A stretch of 64,000 bases of DNA from Metarhizium brunneum. Lineage: Eukaryota > Ascomycota > Sordariomycetes > Hypocreales > Clavicipitaceae. Location of the stretch: the NCBI RefSeq assembly GCF_013426205.1, contig NC_089423.1, positions 7,006,001 through 7,070,000 on the forward strand, written 5' to 3'. The notes below the pieces were generated by a model. The model did not search any database. It saw only the letters and a list, made by a program, of their open reading frames with translations, and had not been told where the DNA came from. Both the position numbers and the translations under genes were made by a program. Shown one piece after another: positions 9,816 to 20,500 of the stretch. Position 1 is the first letter of the stretch. Each line of letters opens with the position of its first letter.

Positions 9816-10575
9816 GTTGGCGTATCGTTGAATGCGTTTTTTTTAAAAAAAATTAAAAAAAAAACCAGACGATAAAACTGCGGGTGGTGTGTATGTTGTG
9901 GAAAAAAATTCCAAATCTAGACGCATTTCTTGGGGGGGCTGTTCCTGACTGATGGACTCTGGGAAGGAGCGCGGGAGCTCCTTCCATTTTCGCCGACACA
10001 CATGTCCCCATTGGTTGCGCGTCTGGAATCAGTTCAATTTTCGTCAAAAAGAGCTTGGAATTCATTTCATGTGTAAATAATGTGTCTGGTAAGCCTGTTT
10101 TGAGCAGACGTAAAACCTTGTATTCCCTTCCAAACTACCAGTTCTTGATCTACTTGTTCTCGCAACTCTAGTGTCAATATCGCTTCCCGCACCCATTGAT
10201 AGGAACAGTTCTATTGCGGTTTGGTCACGATGATCTTCCCAGTCATGGTTCAACACACACGTCTAGAAACATGCATGCCACCTGGTCAGGACAGCCCAGT
10301 CGACTCAGTGTTGACCAATGGAGACGCAACGTCTGGCTTCTTGGGGGCACTCGTGGCTGCCGGCTGTCCGGTTGTCAACCATACCGTTATATGGTGAATG
10401 GGATGGAGTGGCATATCAGACGGTTGCCAACTTGACACCTGTCAAGCACTGTTCGACTGCTCTACTCCATCGCTGCCGAGAAATTTTCTTCCTTGGCTCG
10501 TTATCCATCTACAACACTTGAAACATCTCGAAACCAACAGCGCAGAAACAAGCTTCAAGACATCATCCAGACACC
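9816..10575. promoter_or_regulatory. Divergent promoter region between genes C and D, with conserved hairpin
   Basis: 760 bases between the start codons of C (minus) and D (plus). A perfect inverted repeat GGAAGGAG...CTCCTTCC lies at 9,962-9,985. About 170 bases around it are conserved at 55,050-55,220 in reverse orientation. An A/T homopolymer tract lies next to the C start. The D side has a CA/CG-mixed leader ending in ACACCATGTC. Minor open frames here look like chance. Confidence 0.55.
9962..9985. promoter_or_regulatory. Inverted repeat in the gene C promoter
   Basis: Arms GGAAGGAG and CTCCTTCC surround a short GC-rich loop. The second copy at about 55,075-55,100 keeps both arms although flanking bases differ, which suggests a constrained operator or structured leader. 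The protein that binds it is unknown. Confidence 0.5.
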
Positions 10576-12075
10576 ATGTCGAATGTATCCGTCGGTTCGG
10601 CCAATGCCGCGTTTGTGACGCCAGCAACGGGCGTTCTCGATGCCTACAACCGCCGAAACAACATGCATGATGCGAGCCGGGAGTTCTACAAGCTCCTTGA
10701 CGATCTACAATCTCCAGCAGTGCGTGACCGCCTGAAGAGAGCCAAAATTGGTATTGCTCAAACCATCGAGGCATTCGAAAAGGGCTATGAGACAGATTAC
10801 GTCGTCATACAGCTCGCAATGTCCATGTCTCCGCTCTCCTTTCGAGCTGTTCTCTCGGGCACAGTCGCTTGGCAAGCAGCCAAGACGACTAGTCTTGACT
10901 GGTATTCTGCGGCCGGGCCAGGAGTTTACGCTGTCGGCATTGGAGTAAACGGGCGTGGAGGCAGTTTCTTGTCTGCACAGGAAATCCGCCGTCTGGCAGA
11001 AGGCATTGACCGGTATTCCGCTGGATACGATGCCTTGCAAACAGCCGCTGGCCAGCGAACCTCGAGTCAACGTCAAGACGTCAGATATCTGCGCAGCGTT
11101 GACAATGCCATTTCCAACTGTGTCGCTTCAGCAAAAGGGGGTCGAAGCATCGACAACCCTAGCGAGCAACAGCGCGCACTCTTGTTTTCAGAGAGACTCC
11201 GAGAACGCGCCCAGGCCATCGAATCCGTTGATCCGACGGGCCAGACGATCCAAATACAGAGCCCGCTCTACGTTGGATGCTCGGAAAAGCTGGAACAGCG
11301 GACTAGAGATTACGTTGCGCCGGTCAATCTCGGCAACATAAACAAGTTGCTGGCTCTGACCCTCAACGTTCTGAAGATGATGAATCTTCCGTCTACCCTC
11401 TACGTTCGCCCCGTCATTCGCATCTGGGAGCGACATCAGCTTCCATATGCAGAGCGGCTTGTTGCCACGCTTGCCGAGTCATTGGTGGCGCAAAACGGCT
11501 TTAACGCCAGGGAAGCGGGAGGACAGGCTTGCCCGTTCAACCCGAACGCCTTCCAAACCGCCAAATCCGTCGTCTTCTCCGTCAAGCCGTACTTGAAACG
11601 GCATATTGATGGGGTTGATACCGTGCTCAAAGACAGGCTGAAATTCATCCAAGAGGTGAAGAGGCTGAGCCAGTACCTGTCCGATCTACAGCAAGAGATT
11701 GATGGGACTAGGCAACAACTTCGCAGTTTAATGGCACTCAAGCCGATTGGGTGGACGGCAGGCATCGCAATGCTGCAGACCAAACTGCAAAAGCTCTGTC
11801 AGCAGACGGACATGCTGGTGGACTGGAAGGTTCGCATGCAAGCTGTCATCGGCCTTCAAAATGCCATGCTGCCGCCGCCGCCGTCCGCGGGCCATCAATC
11901 TGCTGACTCTCAGCCGCCTTTATCGGCAACAGAGGTCAGATGGGTGCCCGCGACTCCCGTTGCTGGCCAGGGGAGACGGCCGCTTCCGCTTTCGTCATCG
12001 TCAGTGGTGACTGTGATTCCGCAGACCTCTGACTCTTCATCATTACCCGCGATTGATGAAATGGATGTCGATTGA
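10576..12075 (+). CDS. Gene D: conserved-type hypothetical protein, 499 aa
   Basis: Start ATG in good context (ACACCATGTC). Helical N-terminus (residues 20-75), then a segment with GVYAVGIGVNG (about 115-125) and, further on, SPLYVGCSEKLEQR (about 231-244). A YVG(C/x)S...R phrase recalls the GIY-YIG nuclease core, but the spacing between the two halves is far too long and catalytic residues are not evident, so this is only a hint. A conserved-looking stretch follows: AERLVATLAESLVAQNGFN, then a coiled coil (about 345-400) and a Pro/Ser-rich acidic tail ending EMDVD. From memory this style of VGCS...LVTLLA...GFN protein is frequent and uncharacterised in Hypocreales. Divergent from gene C. No intron. 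No decayed copy of D was found in this window. Confidence 0.75.
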   Translation: MSNVSVGSANAAFVTPATGVLDAYNRRNNMHDASREFYKLLDDLQSPAVRDRLKRAKIGIAQTIEAFEKGYETDYVVIQLAMSMSPLSFRAVLSGTVAWQAAKTTSLDWYSAAGPGVYAVGIGVNGRGGSFLSAQEIRRLAEGIDRYSAGYDALQTAAGQRTSSQRQDVRYLRSVDNAISNCVASAKGGRSIDNPSEQQRALLFSERLRERAQAIESVDPTGQTIQIQSPLYVGCSEKLEQRTRDYVAPVNLGNINKLLALTLNVLKMMNLPSTLYVRPVIRIWERHQLPYAERLVATLAESLVAQNGFNAREAGGQACPFNPNAFQTAKSVVFSVKPYLKRHIDGVDTVLKDRLKFIQEVKRLSQYLSDLQQEIDGTRQQLRSLMALKPIGWTAGIAMLQTKLQKLCQQTDMLVDWKVRMQAVIGLQNAMLPPPPSAGHQSADSQPPLSATEVRWVPATPVAGQGRRPLPLSSSSVVTVIPQTSDSSSLPAIDEMDVD

Positions 12076-12795
12076 GCTTGATTGCAGGCAACTTACTTGG
12101 AGCGTCTACAATCATTCGACACGACCCTTGCTGTACGTCCGTTGACGATGCCAGGACTGTCGAGCCAGGGGATGATTGAAGGTGGTTGGTCGCGGTCTTC
12201 CTTTTTTTTTTTTTTTTAGGAGCAGGGTATAAAACGGGTCTGGAAAAAAGTTCTGTAGTCATTAGTAGTATCAGACAATTTTCTTGTGCCTCCCAAAATA
12301 ACTTATTTCCGCTGTGTGAACCGATGTTTTCTCGACAAAAATGCTGCTACACCTGGAGGCAGGAAACCCGTCATCCCGCAACACCAAGCCAAGGTAAAGT
12401 CGCTGACAACTCGATTAGCCGGGATACGTCGTGGAAATGGGCTCAAAGGGACAGATACCTACGCTGTGTTCTGCCTCGCACGGCACAACAGCCACGCCAC
12501 GACGAGTCTCTGCCCGTCCAAAGACCATGGTAGTACTCACAAATCGTTTCTTTACTCTCAGGGACAAAGTCTATACGCTACGGTAGCTGAGAAGTGGCCT
12601 TTACATGATTGCATCCCTCGCCATCAGTGTAGTTGTCAGGTTTGGCCCGAGTCGCATGCAGAGGGACATGAGATTGTGTTACAACTCTCTTTACACTCGT
12701 GGACGGTATATATGGGACTGTACAGAGGAATTTACCATGAGGTCACAAGAGCTCGTCATGTAATAAACAGGTTGTATTGTGAGAAAACTAAAGAG
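12076..12795. other. Gene D 3' flank and eroded relic DNA
   Basis: A T homopolymer at about 12,200-12,219 follows gene D. The block at about 12,349-12,390 (reading GGRKPVIPQ on the plus strand) duplicates 1,517-1,556. An open frame at 12,286-12,846 lacks recognisable domains. Nothing here is called as a functional gene. Confidence 0.4.
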
Positions 12796-13020
12796 TCAAC
12801 CAAAAGGAACCGGCGCGATCCACGCCACTTCAAGTATGTCCAGTAAGGACTTGAACGGCTTCCTCATCACAAGCCTTGGCCAGCCTCTTCCCCAGGCGCC
12901 ACGGCTAGTCCATTTTACAACCTTGCGCCCATTTATAGCCAGACCCGTTGTACATGGGATAGCAATGGACAAAGCTATCCCCGTAAATTCCGCCACGATT
13001 AGCGCCGAGCGAACCGCGCG
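12796..13020 (-). pseudogene. Zinc-knuckle remnant downstream of gene E
   Basis: Read on the minus strand, this aligns with gene A from the second zinc knuckle onward: shared GCT(A/T)TGTCCA and AACGGGTCTG, then GGTTGTAAAATG. It then jumps to A's 3' UTR (shared TTCAAGTCCT). A fragment CAATCGTGGCGG-like near 13,005 matches A just before its helix. About 240 bases including the first knuckle are missing. The cysteine codons are lost or out of frame, so it is not functional. Confidence 0.65.
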
Positions 13021-13632
13021 TTAAAAGGGGCGAATTCGCCCATCCTCCTCATCGTCCTCCTCTTCAGGCGATGACGGAGCCTGCCCTTGAGGTTGTGCCT
13101 GTACACGGCCCTGAGCATCTTGAGGTCCTGAAGCTTGTCCCTGGATCGTCGGCAGAGCGAGTTGTCTGGTCGAAAGTCCAAACATGTTTCGCGGAGGCCG
13201 GGGCGGCCCCGGAAATATCCAAGGAGCCATCATGCGCGACTTAAGATCGTCTAATTGTCCCTGGGTCGATCTCTGTGCCGCTCCCTGGACGGTTGACGGC
13301 AAAGCTTGGGGTCTGAATTCGTCCAACTGTCCCTGGATGGATCTCTGGACTTCTTCCTGGATTGATCTCTGGACTTCTTCCTGGATTAATCTCTGGACTT
13401 CTTCCTGGATTAATCTCTGAACCTCTCCCTGGTCGGTCAAGGGCAGAGCGCGCGTAGGCGGAATTGTCCCATGAGAGACCATTTCCCCAAGGCGCCTCTC
13501 AAACTCCTCATTTGGCCTAACAGTCAACTGTGAAGCTCTTTCTCTTATTGCGCGTCGTAGGTTCTCGGTTATAGCTAAAAACTCCATGTCCTCGTTGTTA
13601 CCTGCGCTGTTTGTTTGCTGGTTGGAAGACAT
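13021..13632 (-). CDS. Gene E: short Pro/Gln-rich protein, 203 aa (N-terminal stump of a zinc-knuckle gene)
   Basis: ATG at 13,632 (MSSNQQTN; gene A starts MSSDKQMT). The protein has a helical N-terminus, four or five 8-residue repeats EVQR(L/S)IQE encoded by 24-bp repeats at about 13,318-13,428, a PPRPPRNMFG segment, a Gln/Pro-rich part and an acidic end (EEEDDEEDGRIRPF). It stops exactly where homology to gene A's basic linker and zinc-knuckle DNA continues untranslated on the same strand (12,796-13,020). So E is probably the surviving N-terminal half of a paralogue of A that lost its zinc knuckles by deletion and frameshift. It may still be expressed as a short protein or be a pseudogene; the intact frame favours some constraint or recent loss. 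Confidence 0.55.
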   Translation of the reverse strand: MSSNQQTNSAGNNEDMEFLAITENLRRAIRERASQLTVRPNEEFERRLGEMVSHGTIPPTRALPLTDQGEVQRLIQEEVQRLIQEEVQRSIQEEVQRSIQGQLDEFRPQALPSTVQGAAQRSTQGQLDDLKSRMMAPWIFPGPPRPPRNMFGLSTRQLALPTIQGQASGPQDAQGRVQAQPQGQAPSSPEEEDDEEDGRIRPF

Positions 13633-14400
13633 GATTGTTTTTACGCTATTGGGAGATGTTGGGAGATGTTTGGGACGTTGTCGATGTGTGACGGTTAGAG
13701 GAAAAAGTTTTTAAAAAAGGATGCGTTTGCGTTTATTGGGAGAGTAGCCGGTTTATGGAATCTAGTAGCTGGCAGCTGGCAGCTGGTGCCTGTCTAATAA
13801 GCTCACATTTCAGCGTTTACTAGCATAAATCCTTGACTACATAAGGGCCAGGCTTGTTTTGTCCGGCAAGACATCGACGGTGTGCATTTGTTATTATAAG
13901 AGCATAAAAGTGCTTGCGGCACCAGCGCTTTCACCGCTGTAAAGAACATCTCGTTTATATTATAAGCGAGTATCCTCTGCCTCTGTATAAACAGAGAAAA
14001 CAAAGACGCTGTCAACGAGTGCGTATCTAAGTTTCTGCTTTGTACTGGGTGTGTTTACAATACATGCTTATAATGTGCTCGCGATACCCGCCCGAGAATA
14101 CAATCTATTTCGGGCCTTGTATTTGCCGTCTACCAAAATGGCTATTATTCTCCATGAATATATCCCTTCAAGTTGTATTTCCACAACGTAGTCTGTCCAG
14201 TCAAGGGGTCCGCGAAATCTCCAAAGCTGATATAAAACACAAAAAGTAGCTACAAGTTGGGTTAAATACACTACAAGTACCAGCCTGGCATCAATTAACG
14301 TGCTGTCTCTTATACTTGGACTTGGCAATTATAATATATACTTTTTGTTACTTGTCTTGTACGTCTTGTCTTGATAAGCCTACTATTATATTTTATATAA
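13633..14400. other. Gene E 5' flank and unresolved sequence
   Basis: The first 100 bases hold a duplicated TGTTGGGAGATG and a GGAAAAAGTTTTT stretch that could be gene E's promoter. A GGCAGCT microrepeat lies near 13,770. An open frame on the minus strand at 14,068-14,328 has no recognisable product. Composition turns AT-rich at about 14,340. Confidence 0.35.
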
Positions 14401-15210
14401 AAGTATAAATTTATATTATAATTATATAAAGTAATATAAGTGTACTAAAGTATTCTACTATTATCAGTATAAGCCTTAGCTTTATTTTTAACTTATTACA
14501 TTTTTCTTATATAAAAAGTCTATTATATATAAGCTTATTTACTATATTATATAAATAAATAAAGTATAAATTTATATTATAAGTGTTATATTATATTTAT
14601 AAATAAGCTGTATAAGTTTTTATATTATACTATTTATAAATAATATATAAATACTAGTATATATGAAGGAATACTTATAATTATTAAATAATATGATAAA
14701 GTATATATATATTAGGTGAAATAAGTGTAAATTTAAATTTTAGTTATTAGATAATAAATGAGTTTAAAAGAAAAGTACTTTAAGCTTTTATTTATATATA
14801 TGTAGCTTTTAAAAGCTTTAAATCTATTATAAGTATTTATAATCCTAAAATAAAATAATTAAAAGTTGTATATTAGGTATATAAAAGTGTTAATTTAATA
14901 ATTTAATAGAATATAATAATATATTATACTTATAATAGTATTTTTATATACTTATTACTTGATGCTATTCTATAATAAAAAGGGCTATCTTATTAATATA
15001 AGTCTTAATAAAAGGTAATTTATTTATCTTTTTTACTAGGTTCTTAAAGTATAAATTTAAATATTAATAATATATAATAAAATTAATAAGTTATTATTAG
15101 TCTTATAAGGTATTGGAGTTACTAGTAACTAGGTGTAAATTAAATTAATTAAAAGGTCTAAGAAAAGGGAAATTATTGCCCGTATATAGCCCGGTATTAT
15201 AGCTTTTATA
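14401..15210 (+). repeat. AT-rich satellite array 3 (~162-bp units)
   Basis: The landmark AAGT(A/G)TAAATTTA-like phrase occurs at about 14,401, 14,562, 14,723, 14,885 and 15,047, spacings 161-162. The last unit is preceded by TTTTTTACTAG, as in the array at 48.6 kb. It forms the left border of the retroelement block. Confidence 0.75.
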
Positions 15211-15424
15211 GCTAGTATTATTACCCTAGGTAATTTTTATTATAAGCTGCTTTATAAGCCTAGCTAATAATACTAAAATAGAATAATATTAATTTAACTA
15301 ATTAGGGTAATTATAAGCTAAAGTAAATTAGTTTAACCAAATAATATTATATTATAGGCTAATAATTATTATAATAATTATAATAATATTTCTATATATA
15401 TTATATTATATTATTTTTTTTTGA

Positions 15425-16260
15425 TTTATAGTTAATTTACTTTATAATTAAATAAAATTATATATATAATATAAGTATTATATAAGCATAAAATCTAAAA
15501 TAATATTAGGCTATATTAAGCTAAAAATAATAAGAAACTAAAAAAGTAAACTATCTTAGCATAATTAATATTATATTATAACTACTAGCTAAAACTATCT
15601 TATAATAGCCTTAGCTACTATTATTATAAAAGTAAATTATAAACCTACTAACTTTACGCTTATAACTCACGCTAAGTTATACTAAAAACCTAAAATACCT
15701 ATATATATAGTATATTTATATGGTTTTACTTATATTTTAAGTTAGTTTTATTTTTTTTTATTTAAGTTATTTACCTTTTTTATTATTAAGACCTAATATA
15801 ATTAATTATAAGTTATTACTCTTATATATATATATTTTTTATAAGTATTATAACTACTTACTTATTAATATTTATTATAGCTATTTATAAATAATAATAA
15901 TATAAATAAAAGTATTAAGCTACCTAATATAAAGCCTAATATAAGTAAATTACTTATTATAATTTTTAAAAGTTAAAAACTAATAAAGCTTAAAAAATAA
16001 TATAATTAATATTAAATTAAAAGCTTTTTATAATAAAAAAAATAATTATTATAAAACTAAATATTTTAACTTAATAAAAATTAAAAAAAATAATAAAACT
16101 ATTAAAAATATAAAAAAAAAGCTTTTAAAAATATAAAGCTAAAATATAACTTTAAAAAAGCTATTATATTAGCTATAAAAAAGCTTAATAAAGCTAATAA
16201 TACTAAAAGTAAAGCTACTTAATAAATTTATATTAGTAGTTTTACCTCTTTTAGAAGGAT
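15425..16260 (+). pseudogene. Tandem relic ORF, copy 1 (Lys/Ala-rich C-terminus)
   Basis: First of two direct copies of a unit of about 870 bp (second at 16,312). Its 3' end keeps an open frame of about 65 codons ending at 16,222, starting AFYNKKN and containing KKKAFKN. It is followed by AAATTTATATTAGTAGTTTT, also present after copy 2. Heavy G:C to A:T change throughout. Possibly the basic tail of a DNA-transposon transposase; family not identified. Confidence 0.5.
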
Positions 16261-16311
16261 ATTATATTATTTAATATAAAACTAATATATTAATGTTTTT
16301 TAATATTTGGT

Positions 16312-17159
16312 TGATTTACTTTATAATTAAATAAAATTATATATATAATACTAGTATTATATAAGCGTAAAATCTAAAATAATATTAGGCTATACTAGGC
16401 TAAAAATAGTAAAAAACTAAAAAAGTAAACTATTTATATACGTATTATAACGTATTAAACGTACTAGTATAATTAATACCGCGCTATAACCTACTAGTTA
16501 TAGCTACCTTATAATAGCCTTAGCTATTATTATATAGTTAAACCTTGTATATTATCGTAACTTTACGGCTATAATTCACGCTAAGTTATACTAAAAACCT
16601 AAAATACCTATATATATAGTATATTTATAAGGTCTTTCTTGTATTCTAAGTTAATTTTATATCTAAGTTATTTACCTTTTTTGCTATTAAGACCTAATAT
16701 AACTAATTATAAGTTACTGCCCCTATATATATATATCTCCTATAAGCACTGTAACCGCTTGCTTACTAACATCTATTATAGCTATTTATAAACTATTATA
16801 CACAAAGTACACACCTGTTAACGTGAGCCCTTACAGAACAAGATTAACCGGACTAGCTTACCAATAATAACAAGATAACTAAGCATAATAAGCTACTAAA
16901 CAAGCCTAATACAAGTAGGTTGCCTATTATAACCTTTAAGGGTTAAAGCTAATAAGGCCTAGTAAGTAATATAGCTATTAATAAATTAAAAGCCTTTTAT
17001 AATAAAAGGAATACTTATTTTAAGGCCAAAAATCCTGATTTTATAGAAATTAAAAAGGTTATAAAAATAATTAAGAATTTAAAAAAAAAGGCCTTTAAAA
17101 ACGCTGAACTAAAGTATAATACTAAGAAAGCTATAAAACTAGCTATAAAAGGGGCTAAT
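16312..17159 (+). pseudogene. Tandem relic ORF, copy 2, left part (split by element E4)
   Basis: Second copy, less mutated. An open frame from about 16,992 (AFYNKRNTYFKAKNPDF) runs into the E4 target duplication CTAAT at 17,155-17,159 and resumes in frame at 48,414. Removing E4 and one CTAAT restores a continuous frame to the stop at 48,485. This proves the insertion point. The sequence between 16,720 and 16,920 keeps unusually many GC bases. Confidence 0.6.
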
Positions 17160-17594
17160 TATAACAGCTAAGGTTCCTAAGGGATAAACTAGTTATAGTT
17201 TATATTAGCAGAATAACTAGAGTAATTAATCTAAGTAGTTAAGTATTATATTAGTAATAAGTTATAAATTATAATTAAGTAATTAAAATTAAAAAGTTAT
17301 AAGTAAAGCTTATTTAATATAATAATTTATATTAAAAGCTAAGAAGCTAGAATTTATTTATAAAGAAAAAAAATTATAATAATTATATAATTTATTATAT
17401 AAGGTTAATTAAGTAAATTAAAACTTAATTCCCTTAATTTTTATACCTATTAAAGTAATTAAATTTTAAATACTTTAATTACTTATATACTTAATTCTAC
17501 TAGGGTTTTATTATTAATAGTTACTATTATAAAGTGGCTTATATAGCTGGCTTATTCTATAACTTATATTATAGCTTATAGCTGGGTTATAATA
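17160..17594 (-). repeat. E4 3' LTR
   Basis: About 435 bp. It begins TATAACAGCTAAGG and ends GGTTATAATA (plus strand), the RIP-altered form of TGTAACGGC...GTCGTAACA. A reversed polypurine tract (ATCCCTTCTTTT) follows directly. Confidence 0.85.
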
Positions 17595-20500
17595 TAATAT
17601 CCCTTCTTTTATAGTTTTATTTTTAAAGCTTAAGCTATATTTTATAATAAATATCTTATAAGTTTTTTCTTCCTTTATTATTACTTTTTATAATACCCTC
17701 TTAATATTATATCTAGTTATGTCTTTAAAAATAAGCTAAAAGCTAAATCCTTAATCTATTATAATAATCTTTTCTTTATAATTCTAAATAACTTATTCTC
17801 CCTTAATATACCTTTTTACTCTTACTATCTGGCTTATAAATAATCTTTTTACTAAGTATTTCTTATTAATTCTTCTTATTATATAAAGTATATTTATAAC
17901 TATTAGTTTTATTATAATATTTTAAGCGTTTCTTCTTCTTAGTTATAATTTATTACTACCTAATATTCTAAGCTTAAGTAGGAGTTAAAGGAGGTAAAAA
18001 AAAGAGCCTTAGCTAAATAATAATAAGTATTTTATCTAAGAAAATAAAAGAAAATATAGTTTAAGAAAATAATATAAGTAGTTTTATAGGGTATTAATAA
18101 TATAAAAGAGTTAGAATATATAAAAAGGGAAAAGGCTAAGTATAAAAAGTATTATATAACTAAAAACTATTCTTTTTTTTTTAGTTTATTAGATATTAAT
18201 TTTAAAAGGATCTAAAATAATATATATTTAAATATTATATTATTTTTTTTTTTACTTATAAACCTAAGGTTTATTAATCCTAGTAATACTTTTAATAAAA
18301 CTACCTTAATAAGTACTAATACTTTTTTAAGTGCTTTATAAGTTCTTATATATTTTTTTTATATTTATAGTTTTTTTACTTAATAAAATATTAATATTAT
18401 TTATTTTTTATTTTTATATTTAAAATTTATTTTATTTTATATTTTTTATTATTTAAGACTTTAATATTTTCTTTTATTAATATATTATTTAATATTTTTT
18501 TAAGAAGTAAAATATATATTATAAAATAATTTTTTATAATTTTTAATAATAAAAGTTTATAATTATTTATTAATATTTATTTTTTAATAATAAATAATCT
18601 TAATTTTTTATAATTTAATTTATTACTTAATTATATTATTTTAATATTTTATTAGAGTAAATAAATTATATTTTTTTTCTTAAAAATTAATTTTTTTAAT
18701 TTTTTATAATTATAATATTATATTATTTTATTTTATATAAATTCTAATTTATATTATATTTTTTTATATAATTTTTTTAGTTTATTTACTTATAATATTA
18801 CTTATTTTACTTATAGTTTTTTATATTATATTTAAAATATTTTAAGATTAAATTTATAATTAATATAAGCTAATATTTATTTTATTAATTCTAATATTAA
18901 GCTATTATAAGTTAATTATATTATACGTAATTATTTAACTTAATTATCTTATTAATAATTAATATAATATTATAAATATTATTTAAGTATTTAATTTAAT
19001 TTTTTTATTTATTTATTTATTTATAAATAATATATAATACTTAACTTATAATTTATTCTAAGTTATATTATAAATACTTATTAAAACTTAAAGGTAAATA
19101 TACTTTTTTTATTTAATATAATATTTTTTAATAACTTATAATTATTTATTATTATTTATAAAAATATATATATAAGTTTTTTTATATTATTTACTTTTTT
19201 ATATAATAAAAAGTATTTATACTTTATAAGTTTATTTATAATTATAAATATATTATTATATTTTATATTAATTATTAGTTTTTTTAATATTAATAGCTTT
19301 ATAATATAATTAAAAATTATTAATTTTTATAATTATATTAATATTAATAATAATTATAATTTTTTATATAACTTATATTATAAAGCTTTATTTTTTTTAT
19401 ATTATATATATTTATTAATAATTTTTTTAATTATTTTCTTAATTCTTAAAAAATTATATTATTATTATATTTTATTTAATATTTTATATATTTCTTAATA
19501 TTTATAAACTAAATATTTATATATTTTTTTAATATATTTTTCTTATAATTCTAAAGGTATTTAGGTTTTTTTATAATATTTTAAAATAATTCTAGGTTTT
19601 ATAAGATATTTTTTTAGTATATTTATAAACTTAACTTTTTTTTTTACTTATTATTAGATTTTCTTATATATTAGGTTTTTATTTTATACTTTTAATATAA
19701 TATTTAATTATTTTTATTAAACGTTATTATTTTTATTAATTTTAAGAAATTATTTTATTATTATAAATACTTTTATATTATAATTACTTTTTTAATTTAA
19801 AGTATTTATTTATTTATTTTTAGATTTTTTTTAATAAATTATTTTATAATTAAATTCTAAAAAATATTTAGCTTATTAAATTTTTTTTTTATTTAATTAT
19901 TATATTATTATAAAATAAGAAATATTTTTATAATTAATATATATTTTAACTTTATATTTATTTTTTATAAAATAATATTTAAATTTCTTAAAAGTATTAA
20001 TAATTACTAAGAATTTCTTATTATAAATAAAATAATTAAATTTTATTTTATAAAGTTTTTTTAAGTAAAATATAATAAAATATAATTTTTTATTATTATT
20101 TTATTATTTTACTTATACTTTTAAAGTAAAGTTTAATAAATTAGTTTTTAATTTTATTTTTTTTTTAAGTTAAAAGTTCTTAAAATAAGTTTAAATATAA
20201 TAAGTTTTTTAATTTTATTAAAAGTATATTATATTTTATTATTTTAATTTTATTACTTATTTTTTTTAATAAATTTATTTAAAAATATTATAATTTTATT
20301 ATAGCTTTTAATAAATCTTTTATAATAGTTTATAAAGCTTTTAAAGCTTTATATATTCTTAATATTTTTTAATATTAATTAGTTTTTTATTATTTTAATT
20401 TTTATTTTTTTTATTTATATTTTATTTAATTATATTATATATTTTAAAAAGTTTACTTTTTATATATAAAACTTATATTTTATTAATTTAAGTAATAATT

